Shown here: one piece after another, positions 16,125 through 22,624 of the stretch
Layout: each line of letters opens with the position of its first letter
Numbering within the stretch: the first letter of the stretch is position 1
NCBI GenBank assembly: GCA_947630755.1
Contig: CANRIU010000020.1
Span: 1 to 32,851 of the forward strand
Direction: 5' to 3'
From: an uncultured Oscillospiraceae bacterium
Lineage (GTDB): Bacteria; Bacillota; Clostridia; Oscillospirales; Oscillospiraceae
Length of the DNA: 32,851 nucleotides
Program-made: the position numbers and the translations under genes
Notes under the pieces: model-generated
The model's database searches: none
What the model was told of the DNA's origin: nothing
What the model saw: only the letters and a program-made list of their open reading frames with translations

Positions 16125-16604
16125 ATGGATCAGATCGCAACGGGAAAATTGATAGCCAAAAAGCGGAAAGAACAAAATTTAACACAAGAACAACTTGCTG
16201 AACGTCTGGGAGTTTCCAATAAAACGATTTCAAAATGGGAAACAGGAAAGTGTATGCCCGATTACTCAATTATCGAGCCATTGTGTCAGGAGTTAAACAT
16301 TACTTTAGCAGAATTGCTCGATGGAGAAGAAGATGAAAAGAGCATCCATACATACGACAGTCAGCAGATACTGAAAATGATGAAAGAAACGCGGGACCTT
16401 AAAAACAGGAAACTGATGCTTATTGGCATTGCAGTATTACTGTTAGGAATAATTTTTTTGATCTGTTCACAGTTGATTGGCGGAACGGATATTCAGGAGG
16501 CGCTTTCCGGTTTTACATTCGGCATTTCCTTTCCTCTTATGCTACTGGGAATCATACTTGTAATACGGTCAAAATGTCGAAAGACGAAAGACAGGGATCT
16601 TTAA
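16125..16604 (+). CDS. XRE-family transcriptional regulator with two membrane helices
   Basis: 159 residues from the ATG at 16125, which has GGAGGG 7 nt upstream; the frame is open further up but without a ribosome site. Residues 3-68 form a Cro/C1-type helix-turn-helix (KLIAKKRKEQNLTQEQLAERLGVSNKTISKWETGKCMPD). A linker follows, then two hydrophobic spans at about 97-116 and 130-148 and a basic tail. Such membrane-tethered XRE proteins are common in Clostridia, often next to a gene they control. The base composition and codon use (AAA, ATT, TTT) are far more AT-rich than the flanking genes, suggesting acquisition. It abuts the next small gene with no spacer, so the pair is an operon. Target and signal unknown. 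Confidence 0.88.
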   Translation: MDQIATGKLIAKKRKEQNLTQEQLAERLGVSNKTISKWETGKCMPDYSIIEPLCQELNITLAELLDGEEDEKSIHTYDSQQILKMMKETRDLKNRKLMLIGIAVLLLGIIFLICSQLIGGTDIQEALSGFTFGISFPLMLLGIILVIRSKCRKTKDRDL

Positions 16605-16778
16605 ATGAACAAAAATAGAATTCTGCTATTTTGCGGCATTGCATTTGCGTCAGCCGGTCTGATTTGTCTGGCACTATGTATTTTTCGAGATGGAAAAAAT
16701 CAGGTTTTACTGAGTGCGGGTTTGATGTGCAATTCGTTCGCATTTGTAATAAGCCGCATTGCAAACAGGAAGAAATAA
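16605..16778 (+). CDS. 57-residue two-span membrane protein
   Basis: The ATG follows the XRE stop directly (TAAATG). The product begins MNKNRILLFCGIAFASAG and is hydrophobic over about 5-26 and 34-50, with a basic C-terminus (SRIANRKK). A weak AGGG lies 9 nt before the start, so translation probably depends on re-initiation after the XRE gene. No family is recognised. It shares the AT-rich composition of the XRE gene. It could be a partner or signal sensor of that regulator; this is inference from position only. Confidence 0.68.
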   Translation: MNKNRILLFCGIAFASAGLICLALCIFRDGKNQVLLSAGLMCNSFAFVISRIANRKK

Positions 16779-16816
16779 TACTGTCTTATGCCAGGCCGCC
16801 ATCGTGCGCTCCTTTT

Positions 16817-18364
16817 TTATGACTGCCGCTGACCGCCGCTCCTGAAGCTGTCGTCCAAGGGGATGAGGACCTTATTCTGCCAGGGGAGGTTGGAATTTTT
16901 CGTCTCCCCGGGCCCCAGGTCGTCGACATAGATTACATCGTAGGCGGCAAGCTCGCCCCGCTCAAAGGCCGCGAGATTGTGGGAGGCTATGACCCGGTCG
17001 ATGTTTACATAGTTAAAAAGTATCCACCCCGCAAGCCCCGCGGCGGCGAGGACGGGGAAGACCTTGAAATCGGGCCTTCTCGTCTTTACAAAGGCGCAGA
17101 TGAGGGACACGGCTATCCACACCATTATGAGCAGCGTCATGCACCGCAGTAGGCTCAGTCCGTAGGCGCCGATGTACAGGAGCATCCGATAGAGCGCGGA
17201 GGCGAGTATCACGGCGGTGAGGCCTATTAGGGTGTAGACCAGGGCGTTGAGCGCCTTCTTCCCGCTTCCCCCCGCCGCGGAGCAGGCCAGGGCGGAGGCT
17301 GAGTTTATCACCGCCACGCCCACAAGCTGGAAGAACCCCTGACGGGCGTACTGGGCGTAGCCCATCTCCATCGCCGCCGCCTCCATTCCTCCGAACAGGT
17401 AGACAAACTGTATGACGGCGAAAACGGCGTAGATGACATCCAGCACCGCAAGGGTCACGATGAAGGGTATGGTGGTGAGGGCGGGCTTTGAGGGGGATGC
17501 CTCCCGGGGCGCCTCCTCTCTGGCGAGGGAGTAGAGGAGGGAGAAGAGCATAAGGCTGAAAACCGCTGTCCGCACCACCCTCCATACGGAGGAGAAGTCC
17601 AGATGAAACCGGGAGGCGGAGGAGAAGATGTCGCCGAGAAGGCCTTTAAAGACCTCGTCCGCCTGACTGAGAAGGTAGAGAATGAGTATAAAGAGGGGAA
17701 GTGCAAGGACGAGGGACAGCACCACCACCCAGAATACTCTCCAGCGCCTCTCACTGCCGTTTCGGCGGAGGGCGAGAAAGGGCTTTGTGAAGTCGCGAAA
17801 GAGATTGGGGAGAAAAAGCCTCACCGTCTCGGGTATCATCCGGGCCTCAAGGGCCGGAAAGTCACGCCACGCCAGGGCAAGGGCGGAGGCCGGGGTCAGG
17901 AAGCTCAGGAGGGCAAGATTTACCATCCTCACGGTGTAGTCCTGAAAAAGCCCCGAGGCTACGGCGATGAGCGCCGTGGACGCCGCGAGAAATATTCCGG
18001 AGCGGGTGGGGCGGAGCCTTTTTCCGAGATAGACGCACTCCGCCCCCAGGGCCGCGAGTACAAAGGCCGTGGTCCCAAGGCCCGGCACCGCCGCCAGGCT
18101 CATAAGGTCGAACACGTTGTGCCACAGCACCGAGAGGGCGATGCCGAAGGCCAGCGCCAGCCAGTCGGCGGGATAGAAGTCAAATTCCCGGCGCTCACCG
18201 CGGTCATTGACAGCAGCCGTGCCGCCGGAGACCTCTGGCGCGGAGACGTCGGCGATTTGAGCCCGGGCGGGGGAGAGGGCGTCACCGAGGGGAAAACCCT
18301 CGTTTTCCTCCGTGGGCGTTATTATTTCCTTTACTGTTTTGGGATTATTTTCATCGTTTTCCAT
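16817..18364 (-). CDS. DUF4173 (DUF4153-related) polytopic membrane protein
   Basis: 515 residues. A hydrophilic N-terminus (1-60) is followed by about 11-13 membrane spans to residue 451 and a soluble C-terminal tail. The YARQGFFQL motif (339-347) and the NYVNIDRVIASHN segment (451-463) are typical of DUF4173 proteins. Function is not established; members often lie beside small XRE regulators and DUF2975 proteins in Firmicutes, exactly as here. AAAGGAGG lies 8 nt before the ATG. It is the last of four genes on the minus strand, 34 bp after the exported-protein gene. No terminator is obvious beyond it. Confidence 0.85.
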   Translation of the reverse strand: MENDENNPKTVKEIITPTEENEGFPLGDALSPARAQIADVSAPEVSGGTAAVNDRGERREFDFYPADWLALAFGIALSVLWHNVFDLMSLAAVPGLGTTAFVLAALGAECVYLGKRLRPTRSGIFLAASTALIAVASGLFQDYTVRMVNLALLSFLTPASALALAWRDFPALEARMIPETVRLFLPNLFRDFTKPFLALRRNGSERRWRVFWVVVLSLVLALPLFILILYLLSQADEVFKGLLGDIFSSASRFHLDFSSVWRVVRTAVFSLMLFSLLYSLAREEAPREASPSKPALTTIPFIVTLAVLDVIYAVFAVIQFVYLFGGMEAAAMEMGYAQYARQGFFQLVGVAVINSASALACSAAGGSGKKALNALVYTLIGLTAVILASALYRMLLYIGAYGLSLLRCMTLLIMVWIAVSLICAFVKTRRPDFKVFPVLAAAGLAGWILFNYVNIDRVIASHNLAAFERGELAAYDVIYVDDLGPGETKNSNLPWQNKVLIPLDDSFRSGGQRQS

Positions 18365-18398
18365 GATGGACCTCCTTTGTCTTTAAAACCGCCCGTTC

Positions 18399-18866
18399 TT
18401 ATTGACCGGGCTGCGGCGCGAAGTCATGCTTCCATGCTCTGACGCCACACTCCATCCGGCAGCGATACCCCTCCTCGGGACCGCCCGTGAGGACGAAGCG
18501 GCGGTTCTCTCCCAATTCCGGCGTCCAGACATCAAGGCTGCTGCCGTAGGCGTAACAGCGAGCCTCCCCGCGCTCAAGCTCCAGCGAGATGTAGAGATTT
18601 TCAAGCCCGTCGGGATCGATAATATCGCTCCGGGTGAAGGTGAGCGTAAGGGCGCCGCCGTATTTGACAGGCTTACCCTCCGGGGCGGAGACCTCCGCCT
18701 CTCCCACATATCGTCCGCTGTCACTGGCTGTGCACCGCAGTCCGGTGATACCGTCGCAGCAGACGGTGACAGTGACGGTGAAAAGGGGAGTTTTATCATA
18801 GAGTTCGCTGCGGCGCGGGGTCAGTATCATCAAAACAGCGAGGAGCAGGGAGGCATGGCGCCTCAT
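18399..18866 (-). CDS. Exported hypothetical protein
   Basis: 155 residues from the ATG at 18866, which forms an ATGA overlap with the XRE gene; the longer frame to 18923 lies wholly within that gene. The start MRRHASLLLAVLMIL looks like a signal peptide or a membrane anchor. The remainder is beta-rich (LFTVTVTVCCDG, TLTFTRSDI, YISLELERGE), with six cysteines in the mature part, and resembles an immunoglobulin-like extracellular domain; no named family is recognised. It lies between a regulator and a DUF4173 protein and is probably part of the same envelope-related unit. Confidence 0.65.
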   Translation of the reverse strand: MRRHASLLLAVLMILTPRRSELYDKTPLFTVTVTVCCDGITGLRCTASDSGRYVGEAEVSAPEGKPVKYGGALTLTFTRSDIIDPDGLENLYISLELERGEARCYAYGSSLDVWTPELGENRRFVLTGGPEEGYRCRMECGVRAWKHDFAPQPGQ

Positions 18867-19075
18867 TCCCCGTCCTCCGTGTACTCCAATATGTCCCCCG
18901 GCTGGCAGTTGAGGGCCCGGCACAGGGCGTCCAGGGTGGTGAAGCGCACGGCCCTGGCCTTGCCGGTCTTTAAAATGGACAGGTTGGCAAGAGTTATGTC
19001 AACCTTCTGGGCCAGCTCCGTGAGGGACATCTTCCGCTTTGCCAGCATCACGTCGAGATTAACCGTTATTGCCAT
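18863..19075 (-). CDS. Small XRE/Cro-type regulator
   Basis: 70 residues, essentially just a helix-turn-helix domain (LDVMLAKRKMSLTELAQKVDI, LANLSILKTGKARAVRFTTL, LDALCRALNCQPGDILEY). This minimal type (YozG-like) is regularly paired with DUF2975 membrane proteins in Firmicutes. It begins 9 bp after the DUF2975 stop and overlaps the exported-protein gene by 4 bp. A perfect 11-bp inverted repeat upstream of the operon promoter (19639-19663) is a reasonable binding site; that link is inference. Confidence 0.92.
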   Translation of the reverse strand: MAITVNLDVMLAKRKMSLTELAQKVDITLANLSILKTGKARAVRFTTLDALCRALNCQPGDILEYTEDGE

Positions 19076-19084
19076 AGCCGCGCC

Positions 19085-19582
19085 TCATATCGTAAGGTCG
19101 TTGTCGGCCTTGAGGTCAGCGGCCTTTTTCGTAAGGTGCGAAAGGGCCGCGCAGACGACGGTGGCTGCCGCGCCGAAGAGGATGACGGCGGCGAGTATGA
19201 GCACTATGGAGGGGTGGGCGATGCCCATGGCGCACAAGAGCAGCGACAGCAGCAGATAGACCACGGTGTCGGTCAGGGCAAGGCGGCTTATGGTCCGAAG
19301 CCTCCGGGCGTTTTCGGCGCAGAAGCTGTTGTTAAGGCCAATCTGCGTGAAAATCTTCCACCCCAGCACCAGCGCCGCGTAGCAGGGTATCGCCGACAGC
19401 CCGATGACTGCCGGGACCACCCAATAGCCCAGGACCCTCGCCGCGCCCTCGTTAAGGTCGGCGTAAAAGAGGTACGCCTCATGGGCCAGGGGCGGCAAAA
19501 AGAACCCCAGCGCCGCGGTGAGAAACACCGCCAGCACAATGACTACCATCTTCAAAAGCAGGGATAATTCCTTCTGCCCCAT
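19085..19582 (-). CDS. DUF2975 family membrane protein
   Basis: 165 residues starting at the ATG at 19582. The earlier ATG, three codons up, abuts the GGAG ribosome site and cannot be used well. Four hydrophobic spans are seen (about 8-30, 49-72, 101-118 and 120-145 counting from this start). The LNNSFCAENARRLRTISRLAL segment before the third span is the family hallmark. Function unknown; members are co-transcribed with YozG-type regulators, as here, and are suspected to modulate them. It is first in the four-gene minus-strand unit. Confidence 0.88.
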   Translation of the reverse strand: MGQKELSLLLKMVVIVLAVFLTAALGFFLPPLAHEAYLFYADLNEGAARVLGYWVVPAVIGLSAIPCYAALVLGWKIFTQIGLNNSFCAENARRLRTISRLALTDTVVYLLLSLLLCAMGIAHPSIVLILAAVILFGAAATVVCAALSHLTKKAADLKADNDLTI

Positions 19583-19606
19583 TTTTAACATCTCCTTTCA
19601 CGGGAT

Positions 19607-19635
19607 ATATTACCACAGGGATAATTGAAAGTCAA
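19607..19635 (-). promoter_or_regulatory. Promoter of the DUF2975-XRE-DUF4173 unit
   Basis: On the minus strand TTGACT (19630-19635), 17 bp, then TAATAT (19607-19612), with TGG directly before the -10. This is a near-consensus promoter with a very short leader. Confidence 0.85.
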
Positions 19636-19638
19636 TAA

Positions 19639-19663
19639 ATATTTATCGAAAATCGATAAATAT
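19639..19663. promoter_or_regulatory. Perfect 11-bp inverted repeat, candidate operator
   Basis: ATATTTATCGA, three A, TCGATAAATAT. It ends 4 bp before the -35 of the DUF2975 promoter and lies about 50 bp before the divergent phosphofructokinase promoter. A symmetric site here suits a dimeric XRE activator or repressor; the partner is inferred. Confidence 0.65.
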
Positions 19664-19714
19664 GTAAAATCCGTCTAAATAACAGGATTTGCCGGATTTC
19701 TTTGACATATTTTA

Positions 19715-19743
19715 TTGCCAATTTTCAAATTCGCTGTTATAAT
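19715..19743 (+). promoter_or_regulatory. Promoter of the PPi-type phosphofructokinase
   Basis: TTGCCA (19715-19720), 17 bp, then perfect TATAAT (19738-19743). A TTGACA at 19702 is 30 bp from this -10 and is probably not used. The leader is about 60 nt, with AAGGAGG before the start. Confidence 0.8.
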
Positions 19744-19811
19744 ATATGAAAACTTGCGCCAAAGTCAAAAAACTTTGTGCTATTCAACAAAAATATTAAG
19801 GAGGCAGCAGC

Positions 19812-21041
19812 ATGGCTAAAAACGTGATGGTAGGTCAGTCCGGCGGTCCGACCTCAGTCATTAACGCGTCCCTGGCCGGGGTGTATGAGGCGTCAAGGGC
19901 GAGAGGCGCCGAGCACGTCTACGGTATGCTCCACGGGGTGGAGGGGCTTTTACAGGGCAAGTATGTGGACCTGAGCGCGAAATTCAAGACCGGGCTTGAG
20001 ATCGAGCTTTTGAAGCGCACGCCCTCGAGCTATTTAGGCTCCTGCCGTTACAAGCTCCCCGACTGGCGGGAGGACGAGGCCCCCTATAAGCAGCTCATGG
20101 CCCTTTTGGAGGAGCTGGATGTGGGGTACTTCATGTATATCGGCGGCAACGACTCCATGGACACCATAGGCAAGCTTGCCGACTACGGCGAGCACGTCGC
20201 CTCCGACATACGCTTCATGGGCGTGCCCAAGACCATCGACAACGACCTCATGGTCACGGACCACACTCCCGGCTACGGAAGCGCGGCAAAGTACATATCC
20301 GTGGTTATGAAGGAGATTATCCGTGACGCTACGGTCTACGGCACAAATTACGTCACCATCGTGGAGATCATGGGCCGCAACGCCGGATGGCTCACCGCAG
20401 CCGCGGCTCTGGCACGGGGCGAGGACTGCGAGGGCGTGGACATGATCTGCCTTCCCGAGGTGCCCTTCCATGTGGACAGATTTGTGGAGAAGGTCCGTGT
20501 CATGCAGGAGACGAAGCCCAGCGTCGTCATCGCCGTCTCCGAGGGCGTGAAGCTTGAGGACGGGCGGTACGTCTGCGAGCTCAGCGACGACCCCAGGCGA
20601 GTGGACGCCTTCGGCCACAAGAACCTGACGGGCACCGCCAGATACCTCGCCGGCGTGGTGGAGAGGAGCCTCAACACCAAGACCCGCTCCATTGAGCTCT
20701 CCACCCTCCAGCGCTGCGCGTCACACCTCACCTCCCGCACGGACATAACCGAGGCATACCAGGTGGGCGGCGCCGCCGTCAAGGCCGCCTTCTCCGGCCA
20801 CACTGGGGAGATGGTCGCCCTCCGCCGCGTCTCCAACAAGCCCTACCAGTGCATAACGGAGCTCCACCCCATATCGGAGGTCGCGAACCTTGAGAAGAAG
20901 GTCCCCCTCGAGTGGGTGAACGAGAATTACACCGATATGCTCCCCAAGTTCATCGACTACGCAAAGCCCCTCATCCAGGCCGAGCTCACCCCCATCTACA
21001 TCGAGGGCAAGCCCTACCACATATTCTGCGAGGAAGCGTAA
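19812..21041 (+). CDS. pfp: Pyrophosphate-type 6-phosphofructokinase
   Basis: 409 residues. VGQSGGPTSVINASLAG (7-23), YIGGNDSMDT (109-118), VPKTIDNDL (138-146), EIMGRNAGWLTAA and ELSTLQRCASHL identify a phosphofructokinase. The aspartate after GG-Asn (114, E. coli position 104) together with the Lys in PKTIDND (140, position 124) is the signature of enzymes that use pyrophosphate rather than ATP. The reaction is then reversible and saves ATP in glycolysis. This pairs with the Gly-type enzyme at 14790. It is monocistronic, with its own promoter and a long hairpin beyond the stop. Donor preference follows from family knowledge and has not been measured here. Confidence 0.92.
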   Translation: MAKNVMVGQSGGPTSVINASLAGVYEASRARGAEHVYGMLHGVEGLLQGKYVDLSAKFKTGLEIELLKRTPSSYLGSCRYKLPDWREDEAPYKQLMALLEELDVGYFMYIGGNDSMDTIGKLADYGEHVASDIRFMGVPKTIDNDLMVTDHTPGYGSAAKYISVVMKEIIRDATVYGTNYVTIVEIMGRNAGWLTAAAALARGEDCEGVDMICLPEVPFHVDRFVEKVRVMQETKPSVVIAVSEGVKLEDGRYVCELSDDPRRVDAFGHKNLTGTARYLAGVVERSLNTKTRSIELSTLQRCASHLTSRTDITEAYQVGGAAVKAAFSGHTGEMVALRRVSNKPYQCITELHPISEVANLEKKVPLEWVNENYTDMLPKFIDYAKPLIQAELTPIYIEGKPYHIFCEEA

Positions 21042-21092
21042 AAAATAAGGGAAAGCCTGCACGGATTTCGCGAGATCCGCGCAGGCTTTCCC
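21041..21092. terminator. Long hairpin between pfp and tRNA-Ala
   Basis: GGGAAAGCCTGC (21049-21060) pairs with GCAGGCTTTCCC (21081-21092). An inner CGGAT/ATCCG arm sits across one mismatch. The adjacent A-run at 21041-21045 gives a U-run on the minus strand only, but it lies 8 nt after the pfp stop and probably serves both directions. Confidence 0.72.
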
Positions 21093-21173
21093 CCGTTTAC
21101 GGACTTTGAGAAACAAATCCAAAGCCCTTAACTGTGACGATACTAACACGTTACTAACAAAGTCATAATTACC

Positions 21174-21217
21174 AAAAAATGAAAAGCCTCAGAACCGTTG
21201 CGGCTCTAAGGCTTTTC
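21174..21217 (-). terminator. Terminator of tRNA-Ala
   Basis: On the minus strand GAAAAGCCT and AGGCTTTTC enclose AGAGCCG/CGGTTCT around a CAA loop, about 17 pairs including one wobble, followed by ATTTTTT. The stem starts 2 nt after the tRNA CCA end. Confidence 0.92.
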
Positions 21218-21218
21218 G

Positions 21219-21294
21219 TGGTGGAGACGGTCGGGATCGAACCGATGACCTCCTGAATGCCATTCAGGCGCTCTCCCAGCTGAGCTACGCCCCC
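21219..21294 (-). tRNA. tRNA-Ala (GGC anticodon)
   Basis: 76 nt including an encoded CCA. On the minus strand: acceptor GGGGGCG with CGTCTCC, containing the G3-U70 pair that identifies alanine tRNA, and G5-U68. D arm GCTC/GAGC. Anticodon stem CCTGA/TCAGG with loop ATGGCAT, anticodon GGC. T loop TTCGATC with stem ATCGG/CCGAC, whose outermost pair (A49, C65) is a mismatch. The strong terminator just beyond supports expression. The promoter lies about 130 bp upstream, across the tRNA-like relic. Confidence 0.96.
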
Positions 21295-21352
21295 AAATTC
21301 TGGAAATTCGCTAATTTTTATGAAATTTTGCTGTTGGTGGGTGTCTCTGGAT

Positions 21353-21399
21353 GGGGGCATACATTTAATGCTTCCCGCTCCCAGCTGAGCTACGCCCCC
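21353..21399 (-). pseudogene. tRNA-like relic: 22-nt tRNA-Ala 5' end with a matching acceptor strand
   Basis: On the minus strand the first 22 nt (21378-21399) equal the first 22 nt of the intact tRNA-Ala 58 bp downstream. The copy then diverges, but ends in TGCCCCC, which pairs with its GGGGGCG as a 7-bp acceptor stem extended by TA/TA, followed by ATCCA. A D-type arm GCTC/GAGC is kept; anticodon and T arms are missing. G3 pairs with C, so the alanine identity wobble is lost. It sits directly behind the tRNA promoter. It is either a deleted tRNA gene or a mini tRNA-like RNA. Confidence 0.7.
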
Positions 21400-21420
21400 G
21401 GGTGTTCAACAGCAAGTGAG

Positions 21421-21449
21421 ATAATACCATATGGGGTGGAGGTTGTCAA
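21421..21449 (-). promoter_or_regulatory. Strong promoter of the tRNA-Ala locus
   Basis: On the minus strand perfect TTGACA (21444-21449), 17 bp, then TATTAT (21421-21426), preceded by TGG. Transcription should begin near 21414, about 15 nt before the tRNA-like relic, and run on into tRNA-Ala. Confidence 0.88.
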
Positions 21450-21490
21450 TAGTTATTTTCAAATTTTTGCGGATTTTTTGAAATCCCGGG

Positions 21491-22195
21491 TCAGACGGCG
21501 AAGCCGCCGTCCACCCCCAGGACCTGCCCGGTGATAAAGGAGGCGGCGTCGGAGCACAGAAAATCCACCGCGGCGGCGACCTCCTCCGGGGAACCCAGGC
21601 GGCACAGGGGGGCCGTGTCCGCAAGCTCCGCCAGGGTGTCGGTGTCCAGTGCGGCGTTCATGTCCGTGTCGATAACGCCGGGGGCGACGCAGTTTACGGT
21701 TATGCCGGAGGGACCCAGCTCCTTTGCAAGGGCCTTGGCAAGGCCGATAAGGGCGGCCTTGGCGGCGGAGTAGGCGGCCTCGCAGCTGGCGCCGCGCTGT
21801 CCCCACATGGAGCTTATTATGACGATCCGGCCCCACTTTTCGTGTATCATGTGGGGGAGGGCGCCGCGGATGAGGTTATAGGCCCCGTCCACGTTCACGG
21901 CGAAGATGCGGCGCCACTCATCATATGTGGTGTCGGTAAAGAGCTTCTGGAGGGCTATCCCCGCGTTTACCACAAGAATATCCACGTTTCCAACGGCTTT
22001 AAACAGGTTTTCCACAGCGGTGGGGTCGGAGACGTCCGCCTGCACCGCCATGCCGCGGAGGCGGGCGGCGAGGGCCTCGGCCTTTTCGCGGCTTTTGAGG
22101 TAGTTTATATAGACCCGGTCCACGCGCCCGGCGAGGGCCTCGGCGCAGGCGGCGCCTATGCCCCGGGAGGCGCCGGAGACGAGGGCGGTCCTCAT
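21491..22195 (-). CDS. Short-chain dehydrogenase/reductase, FabG-like
   Basis: 234 residues. The Rossmann signature GASRGIG (8-14), DVS near 54, VVNAG (75-79), Asn101 in VNVDGAYN, Ser129 in IISSMWG, and Tyr142/Lys146 in AAYSAAKA form the classical SDR catalytic set. PGVIDTDM and the ending ITGQVLGVDGGFAV resemble 3-oxoacyl-ACP reductases. It is NADPH-type by likeness, but the arginine pattern was not analysed. No fatty-acid synthesis genes are near, so it could act on another keto substrate. Its ATG overlaps the stop of the BofA-like gene by 4 bp, coupling the two. No convincing terminator follows it. Confidence 0.88.
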   Translation of the reverse strand: MRTALVSGASRGIGAACAEALAGRVDRVYINYLKSREKAEALAARLRGMAVQADVSDPTAVENLFKAVGNVDILVVNAGIALQKLFTDTTYDEWRRIFAVNVDGAYNLIRGALPHMIHEKWGRIVIISSMWGQRGASCEAAYSAAKAALIGLAKALAKELGPSGITVNCVAPGVIDTDMNAALDTDTLAELADTAPLCRLGSPEEVAAAVDFLCSDAASFITGQVLGVDGGFAV

Positions 22196-22512
22196 ATCAC
22201 GCCCGCCCAGCGAAGGGCGATGAGCACGGCGACGCCGGGGACGCCGAAAACTCCGGTGACAATGGCGTTGACCCAGTTCACGCCCAGGGCGATGCCGAAG
22301 TCCGCGCCGAATTTGTTGATGAGGATAAGCGCCACGAAGCCCACGGCTGTGTTTATCGCCAGCTTCAGCAGGAGCCTTATGGGCTTTGTGAAGATAAAGA
22401 CCGCCACCAGGGCGAGGACCACCAGGGCGATAAGAGCGACCTTGGGGTCAAGGCCCGTGACCGTGCTTATCTCGTCAAGGATCTCGCCAGCGGCGTTCTG
22501 AATATTGTCCAT
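22192..22512 (-). CDS. BofA-family membrane protein (pro-sigma-K processing inhibitor type)
   Basis: 106 residues, a little longer than Bacillus BofA (about 87). Three hydrophobic stretches are present (about 26-42, 46-64 and 82-104). The core LLLKLAINTAVGFVALILINKF and the closing NWVNAIVTGVFGVPGVAVLIAL are typical of the family. In Bacillus BofA holds the SpoIVFB protease inactive during sporulation, but clostridial homologues occur without that circuit, so the role here is open. AAGGAGG precedes the ATG. It is first in a two-gene unit with the SDR gene, reading away from folC. Confidence 0.85.
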   Translation of the reverse strand: MDNIQNAAGEILDEISTVTGLDPKVALIALVVLALVAVFIFTKPIRLLLKLAINTAVGFVALILINKFGADFGIALGVNWVNAIVTGVFGVPGVAVLIALRWAGVI

Positions 22513-22541
22513 TACGCGACCTCCTTAAAGTAACTTCTTAC

Positions 22542-22570
22542 ATTATAGCCCAAACACTCAAAAAACGCAA
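22542..22570 (-). promoter_or_regulatory. Promoter of the BofA-like-SDR unit
   Basis: On the minus strand TTGCGT (22565-22570), 17 bp, then perfect TATAAT (22542-22547). Its -35 is 6 bp from the -35 of the divergent folC promoter. This is a vegetative-type promoter, not an obvious sporulation one. Confidence 0.72.
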
Positions 22571-22576
22571 TGACCA

Positions 22577-22604
22577 TTGACAAAATCGGAGGATTTGGTA
22601 TAGT
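22577..22604 (+). promoter_or_regulatory. Promoter of folC
   Basis: Perfect TTGACA (22577-22582), 16 bp, then TATAGT (22599-22604) with TGG before it. The leader is very short, about 15 nt, containing GAGGTGA. Confidence 0.8.
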
Positions 22605-22624
22605 GTTTTCAGAGGTGAGCATAG

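Noticed and set aside
19702-19743. TTGACA paired with TATAAT before the second phosphofructokinase
   Set aside because: The spacing is 30 bp. TTGCCA at 19715 has the correct 17-bp spacing to the same -10.
21295-21377. Integration (att) site of a mobile element between the two tRNA copies
   Set aside because: The copies are only 83 bp apart and share the tRNA 5' end rather than the 3' end usually used by integrases; no integrase is present. A past excision cannot be excluded but is not shown.
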